This document shows positions 58,001 to 64,000 of a stretch of 64,000 nucleotides of DNA, one piece after another (the first letter of the stretch is position 1; every line of letters begins with the position of its first letter). A model generated the notes under the pieces. That model was given only the letters and a program-made list of their open reading frames with translations, was not told the DNA's origin and made no database searches. Source of the DNA: Corallium rubrum (taxonomy: Eukaryota; Cnidaria; Anthozoa; Scleralcyonacea; Coralliidae). The position numbers and the translations under genes are program-made. The stretch is from contig OZ035997.1 of assembly GCA_964035015.1 (NCBI GenBank), positions 12,959,036 through 13,023,035 of the forward strand. Direction: 5' to 3'.

Positions 58001-60976
58001 AATTAAAAAAATACGAGAGAATTTGACGTTAGCTCAGGAAGAGGAAAATCGCTGATCTGGCCACTGACCTCTATATAACTGGACTGCGGGTCCTCGATAC
58101 TTTTGTATTACATGAAGTGTCCTCAATTGAACGGCGCCATCTTGTTAGGTCTTCCGACGGCGTAAAGTAGCCCAAAGTGTTGGCGACTCACGCCGATAAC
58201 TCTTTTGAAGCAAAAAAATGCTTTGAGAAAGACCTTTACACAGAAATTTAATTCTTTTTTAAAGTAAAAAGTTCAAAGACATTCAAATACATGTAAATTA
58301 TGGCGTGAAACAAAGGTTCCGTGGAAAATTCCAAGCTTTTTTCTTTGCCGTGTTTGTTGTCGAATGAAGCAAGCTCAAAATGGACAGTTAAAACATCTTC
58401 CCTAACACAAAGAAACTCAAGAAACATACAAATACAACATAAAACCATTCAGAATTATCCTTTAAAAAGAAACCTGTAAATATGTTTGGTTTAGTTGCAC
58501 TTTTTGCTTACCGACAAGGGTTTTTGGCTTTCAAAATGTTTGTCAACTCTCAGCTCTTTTTTTTTTGTAAATTTGGTCCCATGCCCTTGTTTATCTCATA
58601 AGACACGGTTAGCCAAAAGCTGCCCTGTGATTGGTCAATTTCGCGGCTAAGACCTAACAAGATGGCGCCTGATGGCGTGTATATGCCATTTTTTCGTAGG
58701 GCACCCGCAGTCCAGTTATATAGAGGTCAGTGGATCTGACCAACATTTGTTGAATACAACAGTAATTTTTCTCGTTAAGGTGAGGTAATACGTGCGACAT
58801 TTTTCTTCAAAAAGCGTTGTTGCACGTATTACCACCCACCTCAAACACTGTCACGCAACAATGATTTTGTTGCAAGTTGAAAAAAGTAGACTTCAGTTCT
58901 ACTTGCTGTAACATGCTGTTTCAACTTGCAACAAAATCATTGTTGCCTGACAATGTTGAGGTGGGTGGTAATACGAGCAACAACGCTTTTCACCTTGCAA
59001 CGCAACAATGTTGCAGCAATTTATTGCTCGTATTACTTCACCTTTAATTATTATTGCTTTTAAAAATAGACATCCATATTTTTTTTTATTTATTTGGACT
59101 TATGTTTTGCCACTAGGAACATCACAAGCACGCAATATCAAAAGATACGTGGAATTTACTATTAGATTTTAGTAATATGATAACGGACGATATGAACAAT
59201 TATGACGAAGAAGGTTTGTATCCATAATAAAATAACAATGACACGTTCTCTGACCAAATAATTTTAATTCCGGGCTTTCGGCTACCAGCCACTGTTGATG
59301 TTAAAACTCTTTCCTGTCTGAATTGGTCTTTAGTATTTTTTTCTGAGGTGATTTTATTCACCTTTTTAATTTAGCTAAGAAGTCCTCGGACAGGAATAAA
59401 TTAATTGATCCTTTGTTTTCAGGAATAGTCTTGTTTTTATGAGCTCGAAATTTTCATGGGGCAATAGTTGATGCGTAAGCCCGAATTAACTATCATTTCA
59501 TAGAAATTGGGAGCGAATAATTGAATTGTTTTAGTGGAAACTAATTTGTTTACCTTAGTCTGTTCGGGATTATTTAAAAAAACGAAGCATAACCACTGTT
59601 TCTGTGTGAAAACCAAGCTAAAACAAATCCTCCACTCTTCGGCGCCTTCATGTTGTTTTATTGCCTGATCGCGCGGATCCTGGTACTCAATTTTCTACTC
59701 GCTAATAGGCATAGATAGACGAATAGATAACTAGTAGCTAATCAGATTGCATTATTTGCAAAGTTCCTTCTGATTGTGTTCATCATTTGCAATAGTATAC
59801 TAGTACGCTTCCACTGATTGTTTTGATTACAACGCAAATTAACGCTGGGCAAAAAAGGTTGCAAAATCTGCCACGTGCATAGAACTTTGCGTGTTTTATT
59901 CCAAACAGTCTCAACTGTTACACCATAACAGAAATCATAGTTAAGAGAACATATACATGGTTTGGAAACCCGCCAAACTTCAAAGCGGTTAACAATCAAG
60001 CTACGATTCATGTTGAAAGGTTACATGGTTGCTATTGGGTGATTGCTTCATTATACAGAAAACAACATGTTCAGTAACCATGAAAGTGCAAATATTTCCA
60101 TAAACCTGAACAAAAACAAAACAATAACTTTTGTTGAGCTTCCAAACAATGTATATTTTCTATTAACTATGCAGAAATCCATAATTCTACAAATCCTGTT
60201 TGTTTTTTATTTTTTGTGTTTTTGGCGGGAAAATGACGTCATATATTTGGCGCGAAATTTTTGTTTTAAAATTATTACATATTTGGTGATTGATCCGAAA
60301 ATAAATTATATGAAATACAAAACCGAAAAGATAATTGGAAAAATATTTATTCAGTCAAAAGTTAACGTTTTAAATTTTGAATTTTCGGCCATTTTGAACT
60401 ATTTTTAGCAACAAAATGGCGAACAGTCACCAAATATGTAATAATATTAAAACAGAATTTTTGCGCCAAATATATGACGTCATTTCCCCGCCAAAAACAA
60501 AAGCAAATTCGAAAAATAAAACCATACGATTTCTAGAATTATTGATTTGTGTTATGGTGCAAAAGTTGAGATTCTTTGCAATAAAACGCGTAAAGTTCTA
60601 TGAAGGTGGGTGATTTTGCAAGCTTTTCTTCCCAGCGGGTTTTTTGCCAGAAAAAATGTTAGCATGCATGTATGGATCGTTTTCACACTTACGTGATCGG
60701 TGGCCCCGTTGGGATGGTGAAATAATACAAAATATTTGAATAAGAATAGAGTGAAATGCCCATAGGATAAAGATTGTGCACCAGTATGGCCGCCATTTCA
60801 TTGTTTCTGTCTACCAACATGGCCGCCGTGACGTCAGATGAAAACCAAGAATTGTCATAAGCTTGTTAATTGTAATATTTGATTTTTTCTCTTTCTTAGG
60901 GGCATGGCCTGTCTTGATTGATGAATTTGTTGAGTTTGCTAAGCCACTTGTCCAAGCCAGACAAACGTCGGTCTGA
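49026..60976 (+). CDS. DCUN1D1: DCUN1D1, DCN1-like cullin neddylation factor (257 aa, seven exons)
   Basis: A co-E3 that helps transfer NEDD8 from UBE2M to cullins. Exons: 49026-49028 (the start codon only), 49133-49346, 52338-52506, 55511-55641, 57472-57554, 59117-59213, 60900-60976; all GT-AG and phases consistent (774 nt). An N-terminal UBA-like part ([37 protein letters not shown]) is followed by the PONY/DCUN1 domain ([79 protein letters not shown]) and the C-terminal [16 protein letters not shown]. Human DCUN1D1 is 259 aa, so this is complete. A poly(A)-type AATAAA lies at about 61096. The N-terminal MHRLKSSQ... suits DCUN1D1/2 rather than the DCUN1D4/5 type. Confidence 0.97.
49617..49915. 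mobile_element. Dispersed element with a short coding-like segment, copy B
   Basis: Homologous to 45925-46175. It encodes [20 protein letters not shown] and VDPKST on the plus strand, has TGATTGGTCAAGCTACTTCG upstream and ends in GAATAATTG/CAATTATTC inverted motifs. In intron 2 of DCUN1D1. Confidence 0.65.
50555..51170. repeat. Nested inverted-repeat elements in DCUN1D1 intron 2
   Basis: Small foldbacks at 50570-50625 (ATAATCACACATGTG type) and 50725-50800 (AGGATATCTCACTCGTGAGATATCCT core) lie next to a MITE of about 350 bp (50815-51165). That MITE's ends, ATTATATGCATGACAAAATT and its complement, flank a minus-strand frame with no recognised domain. Confidence 0.65.
52176..52277. repeat. (CATTA)n microsatellite
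   Basis: About 20 CATTA pentamers, 60 bp upstream of exon 3 of DCUN1D1. Confidence 0.97.
52626..53044. mobile_element. MITE with TACACAGTAAATTCTAC ends
   Basis: Outer ends TACACAGTAAATTC/GAATTTACTGTGTA. An inner inverted pair, CATAGTCAATCGAGATATGG and its complement, shows a nested or composite element. A relative with GGTTTGGAAACCCGCC is at 59950-60155. Confidence 0.8.
53366..53586. mobile_element. MITE with AAGCCTGGTTCACGCTTG ends
   Basis: The left AGCCTGGTTCACGC is mirrored by TATGAACCAGGCTTT on the right, with several AAGACAAAAC-type repeats inside. A GCCTGGTTTCCA motif at 53333 is similar to the ends of the element at 30945. Confidence 0.65.
53670..54148. mobile_element. MITE with ACCCCGTTTACACGATGCCG ends and duplicated left arm
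   Basis: The inverted terminal repeat is about 50 bp and nearly perfect (GTACAATTTGAAAACGGAAC inside it). The left arm is tandemly duplicated with a period of about 86 bp (53680 and 53750), an early step of minisatellite growth. Confidence 0.85.
54562..54710. mobile_element. Foldback element ATATCCAACACTCGTCAGTG
   Basis: About 31-bp perfect inverted ends with an inner inverted CAGCCAAGC...TTGGCTGCAT pair: a two-level hairpin of 149 bp. Confidence 0.85.
54940..55445. mobile_element. Non-autonomous element with a possible host-like first exon
   Basis: The left part is the TCTATGAGCGAATAGTCAAC foldback family. On the minus strand, 55318-55211 encodes [17 protein letters not shown] then [20 protein letters not shown] and ends before GTAAGG, a donor-like site. 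The IP-KT-T-Y-M-IF pattern resembles the N terminus of Crypton-derived/ZMYM-type proteins (from memory, tentative). A related end sequence (CCAATCAGAATGCAGGATTT) recurs near 59735-59760. Confidence 0.5.
56083..56797. repeat. (TGTTG)n pentanucleotide array with TGCTG and TGCGT sub-blocks
   Basis: About 715 bp in DCUN1D1 intron 4. Blocks of TGTTG, TGCTG and GCGTT pentamers alternate, and a segment with GCGGTGCGCTGTTGTTTTG is duplicated (56363 and 56430). Open frames in all phases are artefacts. Confidence 0.98.
56872..57348. mobile_element. hAT-type MITE full of GGATCGGATC motifs
   Basis: 477 bp with a perfect 8-bp duplication ATATACAG (56864-56871 and 57349-57356). Ends TAGAGGTATGCG and CGCACACCACTA form imperfect inverted repeats. 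The interior has many overlapping GATCGGATC/GATCCGATC motifs. The 8-bp duplication indicates hAT. Confidence 0.88.
58062..58732. mobile_element. hAT-type MITE, CACTGACCTCTATATAACTG family
   Basis: 671 bp, flanked by GATCTGGC and GATCTGAC (8-bp duplication with one mismatch). Terminal inverted repeats of about 30 bp are near-perfect, and subterminal GGCGCCATCTTGTTAGGTCT is mirrored too. No transposase. A solo end is at 27700. Confidence 0.88.
58775..59048. mobile_element. Foldback MITE AGGTGAGGTAATACGTGC
   Basis: The left AAGGTGAGGTAATACG is mirrored on the right (CGTATTACTTCACCTT), and an inner pair, TTGCAAC...GTTGCAA with GAGGTGGGTGGTAATACG, makes a nested hairpin. Both edges carry TTAA, which may be its target duplication. 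Confidence 0.75.
59228..59300 (-). mobile_element. Penelope-like element 3-prime end with hammerhead-like motif
   Basis: The minus strand reads GGCTGGTAGCCGAAAGC followed by an AATTAAAA and GGTCAGAGAACGTGTC tail, homologous to the end of the Penelope relic at 26868-26952. Only the end survives. Confidence 0.65.
59450..60170. repeat. Fragments of two MITE families in DCUN1D1 intron 6
   Basis: 59450-59762 is related to the element at 54940 (AATTGTTTTAGTG, TAGCTAATCAGATTGCA). 59950-60155 has GGTTTGGAAACCCGCC near its left and CTTCCAAACAATGTAT at its right edge, related to 52626-53044. Confidence 0.55.
60180..60560. mobile_element. Long palindromic element with GGCGGGAAAATGACGTCAT arms
   Basis: The arms (about 60185-60300 and 60420-60545) pair over more than 100 bp, including ATATGACGTCATTT and CAAATATGTAATAAT, with CGAACAGTCACC... 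in the spacer. No coding sequence. Confidence 0.8.
60650..60860 (+). repeat. Dispersed repeat shared with CWC15 intron 1
   Basis: Matches the reverse complement of 36815-36960. It ends in AACATGGCCGCCGTGACGTC and GATGAAAACCAAGAATTGTC, 40 bp upstream of exon 7. Confidence 0.75.
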
Positions 60977-62009
60977 AGTGGTCATTCTCAGTTACGATAG
61001 AATGGCTTCACTCCACTCAAAATGTCATCAACCACTGAACAAGTGTGCTGTTTGCACGAACACTTCGGCCTTTCTATCGTTTTTCAAAACTTTGTAAAAT
61101 AAAATCTGTATTTTATTAATCAGTAGCTTTCTATATGTAAAAATTCGTATAGATGTTTATTGCGCGGGCAGTTTGGAAAGTGACTATTTTAGGCAAATGT
61201 TAAATTGTGAATAAACTTGACCAGGAAGGCCGGAATGAAATCGACAAGGAAGAAAATCGCTTTTCACTTGCTACATTCGTTCTCTGGCAGCAGTCCAAGA
61301 TAAAGTCCTCATGAGAATCCACAACAATATTGGTCGCAATAAATAATCACTCTTCTACCCGATAATACTAAAAAAAATCCTATTTTGTACAACAAATGAA
61401 CAATAATTTGTCAAACGTTTACTACAATTAAATGATTTGCCACCCTCGACTGTCCGATTATGTAGTGCCATAGACTACTGTTTTTTTTATTCTATGGTCT
61501 AGATTGTGTTATATTTCTGTAGCCGCTACCGCATACCAGACTGACAAAGTCCGAATTGTACATAAAAGTACTAGAAATATGTTAACACAACAACCCCTCG
61601 CCCTCTTTAATACACAATTTTTTGTAAATATCCTTCGGATAACCCTCTGATTAGAAAAACACCTTAGCTTCGCGCTCTTTTTCACTGGGAGCCTGGAGAA
61701 AGCCGTTGGAACAATTCAAAATATAGTTTTAAACGTTTAATTAAAGTATAATATTTGAAATAAAAAAACTTGTTTAACTCTAATTTTTAAAGAAAAAGGT
61801 AGTAAATAACAAAGAAAATTTTCAAGACAATATTTAGAAAAACAAGACACCTGGATCTGGTGTGCACTCGGGCAACGGTCTCTATAACACGCGCGCAAAG
61901 AGGTGGGAGTGGGCCGAGGAAGATCAGATTGAAGGCTGAATGGTGCAGGACTATCCTGATTTGTCAATTCAAAGTGTCTAGAATTCAGGATTATCCTGAA
62001 GCCTAGGGG
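60977..62009. other. 3-prime flank of DCUN1D1
   Basis: AATAAA-type poly(A) signals lie at about 61096 and 61209. No other gene is seen. Confidence 0.5.
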
Positions 62010-62165
62010 ACTCTCTGTCCCACATGTGGGATGTTAATCTAAAAAGCATATAACCAAAAAACAGTGGGGGGGGGGGGGGGGGGGGGGCTTGGATTTAGGG
62101 TTACCGGGTGTTGTCGTTAGGTTTAGGGTAAGGTTCAGAAGTGGGGGTCAGGGTTGGGTTTCATT
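62010..62165. repeat. Diverged telomere-motif repeat with poly-G run
   Basis: TCCCACATGTGGGATGTTAA matches, in inverse, the hairpin-side sequence of copies A and B. A run of about 22 Gs (62066-62087) and TTAGGGTT, GTTTAGGGTAAGG motifs follow. Confidence 0.65.
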
Positions 62166-62249
62166 TTCTTTAATATTCAGGATTATCTGGAATTCTAGAC
62201 CATTTCACAATTCAGGATAATCAAGTAAACAAATACAATAGATATAAGT

Positions 62250-62740
62250 GATTAAGGCCAGTAGCAGTAGGGTTTAGAAGAGAGTATGTTACAGGTCGGG
62301 ATGAAGAACATTTTAAACATTGATTTCCAAAAAAAGTTATTGACGTCGTAAGCATTAGCTAATAATTACAGCATTAATGAAGTGATTAGAAAGTTGAGTT
62401 TTAAACTGATTAACTGAGGTAGAATCTGGTGTTGAGCAATAACTAGCTTAAAAAGTTTAGTACCGCACTTAGAAATTAGTACATCTCGTTCTGAACTGTT
62501 TCTAGTGATTCTGACTGAATTATTGAGTTGCATAAAACTATTAATAGGAATATCATCGTGACCTGACAGACCTGTTTAACGTTTAAAATGGATAAGATCT
62601 TTCAAGTGAATCAAGTCATAGTATAGATTAACTGTTTTCAGATGATCATTCAGATTGTATCATTGATAAATCATCCTGCCAGTTCAAAAACTTAAAATAT
62701 ATTTAGATGCCATGCATTGTAGTCTTTCAACCTTACTGAT
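62250..62740 (-). pseudogene. LINE reverse transcriptase C-terminal fragment
   Basis: The minus strand reads LYYDLIHLKDLIHFKR, then NSFMQLNNSVRITRNSSERD and VLISKCGTKLF with stops between. This resembles the C-terminal tail of CR1/L2 reverse transcriptase. Heavily mutated. Confidence 0.6.
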
Positions 62741-63044
62741 TTTAGTTATTTGTCTGAGGTGCCCAAACTTCACATGTGTAGGCCAGGTTATAACATCAGC
62801 AGCCAAGTGTTATATGCGGATGGTACCAAAATGTATAGAGAAATTAGAGTGTCTGACACTCAACTACAGTACTAGCGCTGCAGTTGAAGAGCCTTCCCAA
62901 CATGCTCTAAAGCAAAAACATGGAATCACGATTCATGTTGTATAAAGATATTGCATTAGATATATTTTATTAGTCACCTATTGCACATTTGCTAGTGCAT
63001 CTGTTTGTTGACATTGATCACTGATCAAACTTCTTTCCTCTGCT

Positions 63045-63725
63045 TATCCACAACTCAACGTACGTTTTGTATTTCGTCCTTCCTTTCGACTTTCACACTT
63101 CTTTCCTTTCAAAGATAGAATTCCCTTTGGTCTGAGATCACATGTTGTGTATTCATATAAGTGTCAATGCTGTGGTGCATTGTATGTCGGAGAAACACGT
63201 CGACACATTCACACACGTATCTCAGAGCATATGGGGGTTTCGCCTTTGACCGGAAAGGAGAGCTCTGTGTCAGCCATGGCAGCTGTTCTCCCTCATAAAC
63301 ACAAAACTAAACATCCTATCTCTTCCTCTGATTTTAAAATACTCGCCTCATCAACTTCAAAGTTTGAACTCTTACTAAAGGAAAGTCTTTTCATTGCTAA
63401 ACTTAACCCCATTCTTAACGCTAATATTAGCTTCGTACCACTTTCCTTATTCTAACTCTTGACTAATATCCCTGTAATCTTTACGTCACACTAATCTTTT
63501 GTTTGATTGGATTAACTAAACATGACATCTTATTTTCTCATTATTTGAATTTAAAATCTTAACGCTCATTTGTACTTTTAAATTTGAAATTTATTATTCT
63601 ACTTTGACCGTTTGTAATATAATACCATATCTATGTATATATATATACAATTATTTGTAATAATCTCAAACCGCTCTGATGATGTTACGCTGCAAGCAAC
63701 GAAACGTTAGCAATTAAATTTTCTT
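63045..63725 (+). pseudogene. Penelope-like element: GIY-YIG domain and hammerhead-like 3-prime end
   Basis: The frame is open from about 63050 to the stop at 63453. It encodes FFPFKDRIPFGLRSHVVYSY, KCQCCGALYVGETRRHIHTR and ISEHMGVSPLTGK, the GIY-YIG endonuclease with the linked Cys motif of Penelope-like elements, then FELLLKESLFIAKLNPILN. The reverse transcriptase lies outside the recognisable part. A hammerhead-like motif is at 63676-63712. The uninterrupted frame suggests a fairly recent, 5-prime truncated insertion. Confidence 0.85.
63676..63712 (+). ncRNA. Hammerhead ribozyme-like core in Penelope 3-prime end
   Basis: CTGATGA (63676-63682), a stem II of GTTAC and GCAAC with one A-C mismatch around a 7-nt loop (63684-63700), then GAAAC (63701-63705). 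These are the conserved core boxes in the right order and spacing. The cleavage site and stems I/III were not resolved from one copy. Confidence 0.6.
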
Positions 63726-64000
63726 ATATTATGTCTTGTCTCAAAGTTATTTGCTGGGCATTAATATTTATTTTCAAATCACGACAGTATCTTTATATTT
63801 TTGCATATTATTTATGTGCTTTATTACTAAACGAGTTTTATATTTGTTATGCTGAGTATGTTCTATGTACCATTTGTGTTTTTACTGACTGTTGCTTGTC
63901 TTTGAGTTTGAGATCGGCAATGGACAGTAGTCTTATTTATCCAATGTTGTAAGTGCTTTGAACCTTTGAGTATGTAATTTTGTCACAAGTATGCATAGAT

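Noticed and set aside
63731..63952. 73-aa hydrophobic frame at the window end
   Set aside because: AT-rich sequence downstream of the Penelope element; no domain, no conservation evidence.

Overview
The window is animal nuclear DNA. It is AT-rich, with split genes, GT-AG introns and a very heavy load of transposon debris. Three conserved animal genes can be reassembled. CWC15 is a spliceosome factor on the minus strand (six exons, 24715-37492). A sorting nexin of the SNX24/SNX22 type is a single-exon gene on the minus strand (46483-47088). DCUN1D1 is a cullin neddylation factor on the plus strand (seven exons, 49026-60976). The repeat mix includes Penelope-like elements with hammerhead-like motifs, CR1/L2-type LINEs with a 2A-like motif, 5S-derived SINE sequence, and hAT, pogo and Ginger-type DNA transposons. 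With the gene structures this suits an early-branching invertebrate, most likely a cnidarian. The species cannot be fixed from the sequence alone.

Layout. 1-13500 is a tandem array of a roughly 3.65-kb unit: three near-identical copies and a damaged fourth. Each unit carries a 5S/SINE-like block and a TATA-box gene of two exons, not annotated by any single open frame, that encodes a 147-residue protein I do not recognise. 13558-14388 is a long tetranucleotide array. 14400-19100 is repeats plus the 5-prime part of a LINE. 20016-21086 is an unrecognised 356-residue gene, and 22703-22795 and 24471-24542 are possible exons of an unknown plus-strand gene. CWC15 follows, its introns full of microsatellites, minisatellites, inverted repeats and retroelement ends. 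37750-45330 holds LINE relics, a palindromic element and a minisatellite. Then come the sorting nexin, two small TIR transposons that keep fragments of their transposase genes, and DCUN1D1 with about ten MITE-type insertions in its introns. The window ends in a LINE relic and a Penelope-like element.

The housekeeping genes do not form a functional cluster; they lie in a repeat-dominated landscape. The most notable structures are the 3.65-kb array with its hidden spliced gene, the 2A-like motif behind a hydrophobic leader in the LINE fragment, the hammerhead-like ends of Penelope elements, the 700-bp integrase-related TIR element, and a 30-bp minisatellite that has grown out of a transposon terminal repeat.
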